Assembly: GCA_011009095.1 (NCBI GenBank)
Contig: VTPC01001059.1
Span: forward strand, 142,042-206,041
Origin: Ignelater luminosus
Taxonomy: Eukaryota > Arthropoda > Insecta > Coleoptera > Elateridae
Length of the DNA: 64,000 nt
Direction: 5' to 3'
The position numbers and the translations under genes were made by a program. Under the pieces are notes generated by a model. The model saw nothing but the letters and a program-made list of their open reading frames with translations. It was not told the DNA's origin and ran no database searches. Below, piece by piece: positions 1 through 11,742 of this stretch (its first letter is position 1; every line of letters starts with the position of its first letter).

Positions 1-23
1 TAATAACATCCATTCTAGGTAGT

Positions 24-331
24 TTCACTACTCGTTTCTCTGGGAATTTGTTACGGTAAAAACGGGATTTTCTGACCCGTATGCGATAACTTACGTCATC
101 ATAAAGCGTCTTGTCCAGCTTGGAGGGTCAAAGACGGACAGGTTCGACGATATAGCTAGTTCTCAGCTTACTCACAAAAGAAAAAGTAGGAAAATAGATC
201 TAATCAATGAGTGCCAACACAGGAATGTCAGTCTAGATAGTGAAGATGACATCATAAACCATCTACTGGGATCCCAAAAGCTTATTAGATTGCTAACAAT
301 TTTTTCTTGCTTATCAAATGAACTTGTGTGA
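24..331 (+). pseudogene. Unrecognised partial open frame at window edge
   Basis: A frame of about 100 codons without an ATG runs from just after a TAG near position 22 to a TGA at 329-331. Its product would be hydrophilic, with the segments KRLVQLGGSKTDRF, THKRKSRKIDL and SLDSEDDIINHLLGSQK. Codon content and acidic/basic patterning look coding-like, and there is no frameshift over 300 bases in otherwise stop-rich DNA. I do not recognise the family. It could be the last exon of a gene or transposon ORF lying to the left of the window, or a chance open frame. Confidence 0.25.
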
Positions 332-950
332 AACACAGTATACGAAAGCTTTGTTTTTGAGCTTTATAGAATGTGGAAGGTTGGAAAGCTAATAACATTA
401 AAACGCAAAATATTAGTTATATTGAAAGCAAAATAGTAACGTAATTCAATGTGCAGAACAATAAATGAAACATCAATTACGTCTAATATTCAGCAAAATA
501 AACGAATATTAATTAATAATATCCGACAAACGTGTCTACATCCTAACGTGACAAATGCTTTACTTATAAAATAATAATAAAGATTAAGAGAAGAAGCTAA
601 CTAACAACAAAAACTAACTTGAGCAATTTCAAAAAATTGGTTCATTTCCAAAAGAAGACGAACAGAAGTGTTTATGATATTTAAAACTTACGTAACTTAA
701 ATGCGCTAAGTAATCCATTTTGTAGTGAGAGCTGGCAACATGGTAATGTGACAGCACTTGCCCTCTCCCCGCTCGCAAGATGTCCGATAGAGTTGTATGC
801 TGTAGGCTGTATGAAAGATTGTTATAAGATAATAAATGCTATAAAATAAACTATTCTTATAATTAAGAAGCCTCCCCAAACACATTTGTCATTTAGTAAA
901 AGCACTCTTACACACAGGTTCTAGTTTTAAAATTACAAACAATGGTGCAA
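332..950. other. No gene seen
   Basis: This is AT-rich sequence. A short GC-richer patch at about 725-810 has no recognisable tRNA, TIR or coding pattern. Confidence 0.5.
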
Positions 951-1160
951 CTCCTGATAGCTCTTTATGAACCCGTTTTCCATACGAGAGGAAAGACCAG
1001 CCTGGAGTCGCGAGGTAATTCCTGGTGGTAACTCTCTTTCTGTCTAAAACAATACTTCGTCGTTCGAAGTCTCACAACGGGACTTAAATTGAGGTAAACA
1101 ACAACAGTCCGTAGTAGTAGGAAGCGAATTTCTACGATAGGCTGTGACGCTGAAGGTGAC

Positions 1161-1217
1161 GTCCCTGCTCGAGCGCCAGAATATGTGACGCGTTGTCTTG
1201 CTGGTGCTCGGGCGCCA
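1161..1217 (-). other. Two tRNA-Lys-type primer binding motifs
   Basis: On the minus strand, 1178-1161 reads TGGCGCTCGAGCAGGGAC. This matches the classic Lys primer-binding 18-mer at 16 of 18 positions. A second partial motif, TGGCGCCCGAGCA, lies just upstream (1217-1205). Each is preceded by a run ending in CA (TTACA and GTCACA), so the exact end of the LTR is ambiguous. The doubling may reflect a local duplication. Confidence 0.5.
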
Positions 1218-2568
1218 GATTTTGTAAGGGAGTTTACTTCCCCACCTCGCCCTTAAGTCGGTCGAGCGAGGGCTCACCGGGCAGCTACGATGGAGACCCG
1301 GTGACTTCGGGGGCCGACGGCTGAAAGAGAATGGTCTGCGGTGCTAACAAATAAAAGGCACAATAAACCTAAACAATATTTATTAAGTAGAGGTACCAAA
1401 ATAAACATAAATGTATAAGTAGGTGTTAGAACCACAAAATTAAACACAAAGCTTTATAAGCGCTGATGAAAAGTATAGAGCGGGCGGATGGGACAGAGCA
1501 CCCTGACTCCAGATAGCGGGTCTGGGTATTAAATATCCCCAAGATATTCACTAGTTAGTGAATAGAGTCGTTAGTCGCTAGTGAACTAGAAGAGTTGATT
1601 CAATGCAACCACAACTGCGTTTCGACGATGATGTCAACGTTGATTCCCCACCGAAGGCGGGAGGCTGTTATAAGTCCCTCCAGGGACTTCTTCAGCCTTT
1701 CAGGATGTAAATGTTACTGGTGAGCAAGGCAGAGGATGTTCTTCGTTTGCGTTCATCGGCACTCGACCAACCGTTGGAAGTCTGAATAGAAGTTTAGCAC
1801 TATGTGAACTCGACTGTAGTGACATGAGGAGGGGCTATGGCAGCATGGAGTTGGCGGCGTCCGGTACTGTTGCTGATGTTGATGCTAAGGACGATGATGA
1901 GCTGGGCGGTGTTTGACGGTTGGCGTGATATACTTGAAGTATAATAGGCGGAGCTCGGAGGCGTGGCTTGTTGTGCTGAAGTTGAATTTGTTGTAAAAGG
2001 GCTTTTGAGGGGATCGGATTTTGCCGGAGGCTTTTGATGGTAGATGATACGTCGGCGGATGATGTTATGGAGCCGCTTCGCGATGTTGATGCGGCCCTGG
2101 ATAGCATTGAAACGGGTATGTTGTTATGACCCCTATATGACGGAAGTAAATTAGGTGCCCCCTTGTCGAAGCAATGGTGATGTGTCAAATTAAAGTGGAG
2201 AAGGACGGTGTTGGGCTTGCGATAGGGGCGATGGATATGATTAGACATCCATCGGCTGTCGCGGGTAATGTTTGGAGTTGATTACGGTCGTCGTTGAAGT
2301 AGAAGTGCACAACGTATGCAGGAGAACGAAAACTATCATTCGCGATAAACTTCCAGCCGGGTGCGCCTGACACGGGTCAATGCGAACACTGATTAGGGAC
2401 GGGTAGGGACCACTGCCGACGTCTGCGCCGAACGGACACTACGCGGAACTGCCTTTCGATGGTACCACATTCCAATTTATACCCGTTCGGTTCGCCCACG
2501 CTAGCAAGCTCTTGTAGCGGGAATGCTCTGTGTAGGAGCAAACGGTCTAGTGGGGAATATACTACAAG
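1184..2568 (-). mobile_element. Probable LTR of a minus-strand retrotransposon
   Basis: Read on the minus strand, this block starts TGTAGTATATTCC and has a GGGTATAAATTGG TATA box about 90 bases in. It ends in CA next to tRNA-Lys-type primer binding motifs at 1161-1178 and 1210-1217. GC content is clearly higher than in the surroundings. A 137-codon minus-strand open frame (1835-2248) lies inside; it is Ser/Pro/His-rich, shows no known domain and is probably incidental. I see no gag or pol below about 950 and no second LTR in the window, so this is a truncated element, or an LTR plus leader. The outer boundary at 2568 is inferred only from the TGT start. Confidence 0.4.
2476..2481 (-). promoter_or_regulatory. 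TATA box of the LTR-like block
   Basis: The minus strand reads CGGGTATAAATTGG here. It sits about 90 bases inside the proposed LTR start and upstream of GC-richer sequence, as in LTR promoters of insect retrotransposons. Confidence 0.35.
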
Positions 2569-2599
2569 TTCGCCCCACCCATAAAGCGAATAATAATAT

Positions 2600-5500
2600 T
2601 AGGCTTAATTATATATGGGTAATTCTAATGATGGGACTAACGGATACGCTTCAAAGTACAATTTATTAACCGGTCGGAATTGTCAAGTTTTTAGTCTCAA
2701 ATTAAATCTGATACTCATTGAAATTAATAAAATATAAAAGTATTGGCGGTTTCTAATACATACTTGGTAAATTAAATTCAGTTTATAAATTAAGTATTAA
2801 TGTACTAATATTAAATGTAACATAACAAATATTTGCAGGCGCTATCAATCGGCACTGCATGGGTGACCGGATAAGCCGGCCGGTGTATACAATGTACGGA
2901 TGAACAAGAATAAATTTGCAATATAATTCTAATATAAACGGTCTTTTAATTTATAAAAGTTTGGAAATCGAGACAGCAGAAAAGCTACCCACGTACAATA
3001 AACTTGTACACGGTAACGATATTGCAGCTTCCGAAAACGCGGGACAACAGAAAAACCTTCCAAGACATAGTTTCCAATCTCAAAATTCTGAAGACTCTGA
3101 AATAGAAATCAAGGGATGGGTTTATAGAGCAAATATTATTGAGAGTCGAGTTAGTCACATACCTCTCTAATTGGATAGTTAAAAGGGTGGTTTTATAAGT
3201 TATCACAAGAAATGTATTTTTGTTAAAAAAGAAATAACTACTATAAAAAAATAGTTTTTGCCGTCTTATTCATAAAAGTACCTAAAATAAACCAATCAAC
3301 TACTTTGTTCTATAAGCTGTCATTTATTTTAGTTTGTGTGTCTAGCCCAACATAAGATGAAAGCAAAATCTACTTTTCAAAGTGTTATCTCTGAGAATTT
3401 TACATTTACTCGGCTTTTGCAATTTAAAATTAATATTAAGAATCTCTTTTCTTGTGTTTGACGGGCGCGTGCATTTTTATGAATAAAGAACTGTATACGG
3501 GGTGCGTTTAAAAAGATTTGCTACAATAAATTTAACGGAATGGGTTTAATGAACGAGGTATGGCTTTCTCAGGCTTTTTCAATTACGGAAAACTTAATTT
3601 CAAAAATATCTAAACAAATTCTGATTGATCGGCAAGACTTAATGGTAACATTTAGCAAGTTCGATGTTTTATCTTGGGCACAGACTTTTCTTATAATCTT
3701 CCAACAGCCCAGTCCTAGAAGTGTCTTTGTAGATTCTTAATGTTTTTTCAAGGGACAGATAATGTCTGTTTAAGTAACATTTTTTAGCAACAGACAATTT
3801 TACCATTATTGTTTGTTAAGAATTCTTCATTTCTACAAAAAAGTAACATTTGCATTCGTTTTCTCGTATTTTCCGCCAGTTCCGTAATGGAGAATACTGA
3901 AATAATATATGAATATTACGGATCGTTTAAGTAGTTTTTGATTTCTGTGTAACCAAGGTTACTGCTTACAAGAAAGCGCACAAACTGTACTACCCAAAAA
4001 TAAAAAAACTATTGACAATAGGCGTGACACAAGTATGATTTGTTAAAAAGGTCTTTGAAGGTACTATCCAAAAATAAAACAAAGAATACAGCATTTTGTT
4101 AGAAATACTTTATATGACGTCATAGCTCACAAGGGGATAACGTCACAAACAAGTACAGAACCCTAAAAACATCGAAATATAAAATAGAAACTGTTATGTT
4201 TTAGCATTTTTCAAAAAAATCATTCGTTTTGAGATTACTCATTTTATTCCATAAGTAAGTTTTCGCAGTGCATACTTGCACATGCATGTGCTTCATGCTC
4301 TAATATCTGCTAATAAGCACCGATACTTCACAGTACGGCTTTTAGTTATTCTTATTATTACGGCATTTTTAATGGTTATGATTAATAAATTTTATCTTTT
4401 AATGGACTCTAATACAACAATCTCATAAAAGTAACGAGAAGTTCAACAGATCTTGAAAATTTGCAGAACAACACGAAGAAATTGAGATAATTAATTGATG
4501 ACGTCACATCAAAAGTTTTGTTGTAAATCGTGTATGTAATATGTAACTTCTTTAAATGGATGAAAATACAAAAATATATCAAGTAAAAACTTGGCTACGC
4601 TATCGAACTTGGTATGCAAAACTTTGTAAGTACGATACCAGTAGTGACCCTCAGACTGTATTGATTAACGTATTAGTCAAGTGTAGTGTGAATATGTATA
4701 GGTTAAGCGTTGATGTGATTATATTTAGGGAACTATTTATGGAACAAATACTACTGCTGACAGCAAACGTGACTGAAGTTGATAAATCAATTGCTAAACT
4801 CTTGAACAGTGTAACTAGATAAAGAGCATATTTATTGGTTATCTGCAAAAGTCGTTTATGCTTTTTTTATGTGTTACGATAATAAATAACTGTTCTCCAT
4901 CACTTGCTTTCTTTAAACTATGCATGCACTCCTGAATCCGAGCATTAATCAAATTTGTTGTAAAAAATCGAAAGAAAAAGGCAGTTTTACAAAAAAATTC
5001 CAAATTTACTTAGTCTGAATATTACACCATTAATTGAAAATTAGGTTGATCCATCACTGTTTTCAGGTATGAACATTTTTTTGAAAAACATAAAAAGTGA
5101 TACATCATTGCATGTGAGTTAATTGATACGAATATGAGCTCACGTCATAAACTGAACTTAAAATTTACATTCTCGCCTAACATTTCAACACAGCTGAATA
5201 AATCACCAAATAACTACTTGTAAAGTAATTTGTCAGTATTAAAGTTTCCCTGTTCTCAATTTGCCAAACAAGCACTATTTTCTCTAAAACGCTAACAGAT
5301 AGATGGTGCTTTATAATCTCTATAACAGTCAGGATTATCCTCGGGTCAAGTTAGGATGTTAACTAAAGTAATTTGGAAATTTCTCTAAATGGCATAGTTA
5401 AATGCTACCTTCTAGAGAAACATCTTCATAATAAGATGTAGACATACTGTGTCTAGGGAGTGTTAGAATTATTTCTATTGGGTGAAATGTCCTCTGAAAT

Positions 5501-6130
5501 TCTACAATGCTGTTTATGACAAAGTTTTGTATACAGTGCAACGTTAACAAATTGCTACAAATTCAGAACGTGCTAAGTATTTGAGCTCGAGAGATTGAAT
5601 GGTCTATTGTTTCTAATTGAACCAAAATCAACCACCCACAAGCTTCCGGGAATTAATAGTTGGGATAGCTTATTAAAATAGACACCAACCCATGAATATG
5701 TTAATAGTTGATTGCTAACTAATCGGTTTACAGAGCTTTACTTACAAAAGTTAGGTAGATTTATAACTGTTGTGGGTACCTAATTTTCCATAAAATATAC
5801 TGAAAATATAAGAAAATTGCTTAAGCTTTCAATATTTATTTAAACGGGATTTATAAACATAAACTATTGTTTAAACTGCTGATATTGTGATGGTTCTGTT
5901 GGTAACGTTTTAGCTACACACAAAACTGCAAGATATAAGTCTGTACTAGAAAAATTACTTTTAAATGCTGAGGTTCCAAAACAATAAAGATGACTTTGCT
6001 AAAATCTTGAGACATACTTCTTCTTACTTTCAGAAGTTACTATTTTTATATTTAGATTGAAATTGAATAAAAGCTGATTTATAATTCACTAAGAACTATT
6101 TAAGAATTTAAAGGTGGAACATTCCCAGTA
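2600..6130. other. No gene seen apart from the 5S-like patch
   Basis: This is AT-rich, stop-dense sequence. Short open frames at 2916-3170, 3540-3740 and 4556-4822 show no recognisable domain and I do not call them genes. Confidence 0.5.
2851..2888 (+). repeat. Possible 5S rRNA-like fragment
   Basis: The stretch contains CATGGGTGACCGG followed by a GC-rich run and GGTGT, resembling the 3' part of 5S rRNA (ATGGGTGACCG ... ACACC). Only about 11 bases match exactly. It could be the relic of a 5S-derived SINE or chance. Confidence 0.2.
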
Positions 6131-6607
6131 CTTCTCTTAGGGTTTCGCTCTCAAAACGTCTCCTCCCTTACGGCGCGCGAATATGAAGATGTGGGTCTGA
6201 AAAGACATTTACATTTGCCGTATCAATACCAACACTAACAGCACCAAAGCCATCCACTAGCTACTGTTTGCTGCATGGATGTGATGTGTCTCCGTTGATG
6301 CCACTTACAATTCAATCAAGATATCAGCTTTGCCTTCTTCAGTGAATATCCATCTTTGCCATCACACTTCGCCACCACTGTCGATGTCTGCCACCAACAC
6401 TCAGTTGGTCATCCCCGCATTTGTAGGTTTAGAGCCGTTGTTGGTTTAGGTTTTATGAATTGCTTCCAATGACATTGAATTACAACCTAGCCAGTGACTT
6501 ACATAAAGGCAACAGTAATAAATAGTAATTCAAACACTATTTTGTATCTTATGTTCAAGTAATTAACTACGGATTCTTTCACAAAGTCAATCTGTAATTA
6601 CTACAAC

Positions 6608-7645
6608 ATGGACGTAGAAGTTATTGAAACCACTAATGATAATACTCATGAAAAGCAAGATTTTACCGCACTATCACCGGAGATAAGTGAGATACAAAAA
6701 GATACAAATAAAGTCCAAGTGAAAGTAAATACTATTTATCAGAGCATCTCGAAAGCCAAATCAACTCCCAAGAAAACACATCACCTGATACTCATAAACT
6801 AAAACAAAAATGTTGTATATCCATTTTTTACATTAGATAATGAATGTTAGAATGAATATGTCAAGTCTATGAGTTTATTGATCTTAACACAGACCGCTTT
6901 CGGTGCGGAGTAAGTAGATGACCTTCGCGCGGATACCGGTCTGATATTAAAACCAATAAGTTAATAAGGAGGTACCTGATATATTTATTCTAAAATAAAA
7001 ATATCGACAATATTTCTACGCAGTCAATAATCACAAAACTGTAATTGATGATATTAACAAAACAGTTACGCCAAGATGAATCTAAAACAGCATACACCCC
7101 AAAACACATACGTACTATTTATGTTCTACGGAATGCTATCGCAAACTCACAACAAAATATGAAAAATCAAAGTTAAAATTTTATTCATGTCGAAATTCAG
7201 AAGATACACCGCATTCCGTAGTCATTAAGAACATTCCAATATGACTCACCAAGCATGATTTACTCAAAGAACTACATACACTAAATAATTTCTGATTTGC
7301 CCACATTACTAGACTTTTGAATAAAAACAAACATTCAATTACAGTTTGCTCAGTTGACCTTATTGGAATAGAAACCGAACATGCAGCCACAATAAACTTT
7401 ATCATGCAATAGTGACAATAACCCTGAAGAAAATCACAAAATATGCCTCAATGTTATAGATACCAGAGACTTGATACCAGAAAATTCTTATAGGTTGGAT
7501 TTAAGAGGCGTAAAATGTATGGGCAATTATGTCTACACTGAGAGCACCAAAAACAAAGAGTATGAACTGTAGTAAAACATACTCTGCTAATTACAAAGGT
7601 TGTCAGTACTATCAGAAACTCAAAGCTAATATTAATTCTAAGTAA
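6608..7645 (+). pseudogene. LINE ORF1 (gag-like) remnant
   Basis: A 64-codon frame starting MDVEVIETTNDN opens the region (6608-6802) and is followed by broken frames. Near 7176-7390 the translation reads KFYSC, then SEDTPHSVVIKNIP, DLLKELHTLN and ITVCSVDLIG. This is the spacing of the PRE/C domain of Jockey ORF1 proteins, in which a Tyr-rich strand leads into VVI.G/N.P and then D(I/L)..EL..L. Near 7505-7640 there are RGVKCMGN and ANYKGCQYYQKLKA, which resemble the damaged zinc-knuckle tail. ORF1 proteins bind element RNA and package it with ORF2. Several frameshifts make it non-functional. The first ATG is chosen because it opens the only hydrophilic frame after the leader. Confidence 0.6.
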
Positions 7646-7959
7646 GTGAAAACATACGATACTCCATAATAGCTGCAGGATTTCGAAGATCTAAGCAGTA
7701 AGAACCACAGTCAGGTAAATCAGAATACGATTTTAATAGCATTCTCCAGTTACTTACTCCTTATCTCAGCCAAATCAAGAATTGTCTTATATAAACAGCT
7801 TTTCTACTTTTATTTAACGTTCTCTAATCCAGACCTGATCTTAGAAAAATTAAAACTATTTAGTTGGAATGCAAATAGACTAAAAAGGCAAATATAAATA
7901 TTAATGACTTTTGTTGAAAGGTACTCATTTATTCCAGAAGAAGGTTTTAAATTAACAAA

Positions 7960-8320
7960 GTAAAATATTTACAAACAAGACTGCCCTGCGCCTAACGTCC
8001 CTGGGAGGCTAGCTACAATAATCAAGAAATGCATTTACCATTTGCAGCTGGAATTGTAATATATGTCTTTGATGGAAGCAATTACTGTTAGTAGGCATCG
8101 TACTAACCAATCAGTCACGTTAATAGCAGCGTAGTGGGGGATCTCAGCTGTAGCATGTAGCGTGGAATTATCGAATTGATAACCCAAATGAAATACGACT
8201 TTGCAACGTTATTAATAACAACATAATACGAATAATATTACCAAATGAACCAACGTATTATCCATAAAAAGAAAATACTCAACCACATATCTTAGACATA
8301 GTGCTAACAAATACTTTTGT
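7960..8320 (+). pseudogene. LINE ORF2 endonuclease remnant
   Basis: Fragments in broken frames match the C-terminal half of an APE-type LINE endonuclease. A Gly-rich start near 7990 is followed by IIKKCIYHL. Near 8230-8310 the sequence gives IIRILPNEPTYYP and then PHILDIVLTNTF, which corresponds to the conserved P.EPTYYP...P..LDIVLTN block of Jockey elements. The N-terminal catalytic residues are not visible, so the domain is truncated. It sits between ORF1 and the reverse transcriptase, as expected. Confidence 0.6.
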
Positions 8321-8950
8321 GGAGCCAATATATCAGCTAGTCTTACCAGAAATGGACTCAAACTTTGAAAATAATTCATTAAAAACTCATCCTCTGCCTG
8401 AACCAATCAGGAATTTTCCAAAGAAAGTTATAGCTGCTTTAGTTCCATCTACAACGCTTGTTTACAAGTAAGCTATTTTCCTAGAACATCGAAACATGCA
8501 GAGATAATAACTATTCATAGACCGGGAAAGGCTTTTGCAGAGCCAAGCACCTACAGACCTGTAAGTCTTCTGTCAACATTAAGTAATCTCCTAGAGACTA
8601 TACCATCAAGAAGAAACTCTCCTCATTTATTGAAGAGAATAACATTTTACTGAAACATAAGTTTGGCTTCCACTGTTCATCAGTTACATCGACTAACAGA
8701 GTATGTAACAAACCGCTTTGAAAGAAAGTTATATACAATTGGAGTAGTTGTCGATATCACACCAGCTATTGATAAAATGTAGCACAAAAGCCTTGTCTTC
8801 AAGTTAATGTATATCCACACTCTAATCTATTTAATTCATGTAACCAAATTCTTCCTCAAAGCCAGAACCTTTTCGGTTCAAGTAAATAATGCATATTCAC
8901 TACTCAGAAGCACAACTGTCGCAGTTCCCTGACTTAGGGTCTTTGCTGTA

Positions 8951-11095
8951 CAGTAGGGTGGGCCGAAAAAACAAAAGTTTTTTTTTCAAGTCGTAATACC
9001 ACCGAAAAGTTGCAAATTGGGGAGACTAAAAAGGGGTAAAAAAAGAAATAAAATTGGTTTATATTTTCCGGTCGCGGATGTGCTCTAAAGTTTGCCGAAA
9101 TTTGGAAAAATTCACATTTTTACGATAATTTTTAACATTTTTAAATTAGCTTCTTTCCGAATGTAACAGCTCAAATTCTTATGTATTAGAACCACAGAAA
9201 ATAATAAATAAATATAAATATTACTTAAATCTGTCAACATCTTCCGGTTGCGCATTGCCTTCAAAGATAATGAAATTTTGAAAAAAAAATTTAGAAATAA
9301 AGGTAGATCATAGTTCAAGAAAAAAAATACTAACAACTTACCTCTTCTTTTTTTTATTCTCTTTATTGAATACAAGGTTACATGTTTAAAAACAAATTAT
9401 TTTAGACCATAAGTAATATTCATAAACAGATTTTTTTATTGAAAACATTAGGTTTTTGTGCGAAGAGACGTAAGTCCAAGAAACTCATGTTGAACAATTG
9501 AGCATTTCCGTTTTTACTCATTTTTAGCTGAAAGTACTTTAAAATCGGATTTATGGGCAAAGTTAGGCATGGTTGACCTTGACAGCAGAGTCTTTCTGAT
9601 AAAACCATCCCTAGACTCAGCTCCGCTTTTCCTCAGGCTTCTGTCACGAGTTTCAGAGATCCTTCAACCGCCTGTTTGTGAACTGGGAATGTCTTGAATG
9701 TTGTATCCCAATTAGGACTGAGTCACTTTGAATATGTGATTTAAATTCATCGTCACTGATATCTTTTAATAAAGGGAGAGATGATAAATCACAGTCCATC
9801 CAGTTAATTATTTCCGAGTAGTGTTGACCCTGGAAATTGAGTTTTGGCGGCATAAATGTTCTGATAAATGTTCTCTTTTGATCTAACTGCCTCGCCTTTA
9901 GAATTTGTTGAAGGTCGAGGTCTCTTATGTGTTTGTATTATCGTATGTCATGGCTAACATTAAATGTTCTGGATGAACAAAAAAAGCCATTTCGCTCTAT
10001 CATAGGGTCGACAATATTACATAAATCTTCAGGCAGGTACCTTGAAGATTGTAGTGATTGATACACAAGTTTTGGTTCGTCTGTAAAGTATTTACTTGTT
10101 TTAAAACTAAACTACATTGACATGTATAACTTCAGAATAAATACAATTATTTCTTGAAGTTCACAGTTCGATTTGCTGTTGTTAACCACCTCGAGTGTGA
10201 CAAGGGACCAGGATCTCGTACAACCAAGTTCTCTTTACAGTTTTCTGACTTTATTGCCATGGAAATATCGAGTAGATATTGCTGATCCTTACTTAGCTTT
10301 TCACCGATTGGCTCTCTCAAAGATTTCGGACCCGTTGATTTACCGTCTAGGTATTTAAACAGATGCCGGAATGGCAGTTCATTAAAATGGAGAAGGCAAA
10401 CTGCCCATTATAACGGTTTCCCCAAATGTATTTCTATTCGGCGAATCAGACCGTTTTTCCAACCTGTATTAACTCAGGGCGACCGCATCCTACGACAATT
10501 AATTTTTCAAGAAAAATACCTCGATCAGACAGATAAGAAATAATAGAAGTGACAATATATTCAGAACTTCCAGAAGTTGGAGTAACATGGGCGATGTAGA
10601 CTGAACCAGGTTCTTGAATTAGCGAGTAATGCTCTTTCTTTTTTACTCTGCGGAGCCTTTTCAAATGAGCTTAATCTACTACTAACGTGTCGTCCTTCCT
10701 CTCATCCAAATAGAGACCTTGTAGTGGAAATTCTTTCCTTGAACTGTGATCTACCTTTATTTGTAATTTTTTTCAAAATTTCATTATCCTTGGAGGCAAT
10801 CCGCGACCGAAAGGTGTTGACTGATTTAAATAATATTTAAACATTATTTTCTGTGGTTCTAATGCATAAGAATTTGAGTTATTACATTCGGGAAGAGGCT
10901 AATTTAAAAATGTTAAAAATTATAGTAAAAATGTGATTTTTCCAAATTTCGGCAAACTTTGGAGCACATGCGCGAACGGAAGATATAAACCGATTTTATT
11001 TCTTTTTTTAACATTTTTTAGTCTCCCCAACTTGCAACTTTTTTGCGGTATTACGACTTGAAAAAAATTTTTTGTTTTTCCGGTCCACCCTACTG
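8951..11095 (-). mobile_element. Long-TIR DNA transposon with TA target duplication
   Basis: The ends are CAGTAGGGTGGGCCG and its inverse CGGTCCACCCTACTG. They are flanked by TA at 8949-8950 and 11096-11097, inside a palindromic target GCTGTACAGC. The inverted repeats extend for roughly 340 bases (8951-9285 against 10765-11095) with scattered differences. The interior holds a decayed minus-strand transposase. TA duplication and the CAGTAGGGTGG terminus are typical of Tc1/mariner-like ends, but the transposase motifs are not the usual Tc1 type, so I leave the superfamily open. It sits inside the LINE reverse transcriptase and is therefore younger than that LINE. Confidence 0.85.
9440..10664 (-). 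pseudogene. Transposase of the 8951-11095 element, decayed
   Basis: Read 10664 to 9440 on the minus strand, conserved blocks appear in order. First come EPGSVYIAHVTPTSGSS, NTGWKNGLIRRIE and AVCLLHFNELPFRHLF. Next are LDGKSTGP, REPIGEKLS, and DPGPLSHSRWLTTANR near 10175-10240. Then KLNFQGQHYSEIINWMDC and a D/E-rich stretch lie at about 9710-9853, followed by FPVHKQAVEGSLKLVTEA and DGFIRKTLLSRSTMPNF at 9530-9680. I know this block order from widespread uncharacterised arthropod and cnidarian transposon proteins. Many frameshifts and a TAA within the GKPL.W segment show it is dead. The N-terminal part upstream of EPGSVY is not identified. Calling it a transposase is an inference from its place between the TIRs. 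Confidence 0.7.
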
Positions 11096-11108
11096 TACAG
11101 CATATGTA

Positions 11109-11742
11109 CAGGTTGGAGACAGACGGCGAATTCGGCCGGTGCCGATATATTTGAACATATCGCCATCTGTCCATAGCAGAAATACCAGATGCCGAAATAA
11201 CGATACAATTCGGCATCTGGCTAACTCAATTTGAACGCATCCCGAAATATTAGATTGCACTTTGGTCATATGACAAAAACGATTATTGAATTAAAACAAA
11301 TTCATAGGGACTAACTTGAGACTCCATAATTAGAATGAATACTTACATTAAAATTTTGCAATTACGGTACAAAAAACACTAAAAAACAACAAAGAAACAA
11401 ATTTCATGTTGACAAGTCAGAAAGATACTTTGAGTCCGATCAGTATCGGTGGCGCAATGTGTATATGCGCATTTAGGGATGCGTTCAAAGATGCATTCAA
11501 ATACTTTCTGTTGCAACAAATAATGCAATAAATGTTATGTTAGTCTCTATAATGAATTTGTTTTAATTCAATAATCGGTTTTATCATATGACCAACGCGC
11601 AATCTAACATTTCGGGATGCGTTCAAATTGAGTTAACCGAGTTGTATCGTTATTTCGGCATCTGGTATTTCTGTTATGGACAGATGGCGATATGTCCAAA
11701 TATATCGGCCACGGGCCGACTTCGCCGTCTGTTTCCAACATA
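11109..11742. mobile_element. MITE with about 220-bp TIRs, TA target
   Basis: The arms 11112-11335 and about 11530-11739 are inverted copies of each other. Shared outer sequence is GTTGGARACAGACGGCG, with ACATATCGCCATCTGTCCAT further in. Best boundaries are CAGGTTGG at 11109 and CCAACATA at 11742, with TA at 11107-11108 and 11743-11744. The central 190 bases are unique and non-coding. It lies 11 bp downstream of the previous transposon, in the same LINE. Open frames over the arms are by-products of the repeat. Confidence 0.75.

Noticed and set aside
10920..11234. Open frames on both strands at the edge of the long-TIR element
   Set aside because: They run through TIR and MITE arm sequence and have no independent motif.
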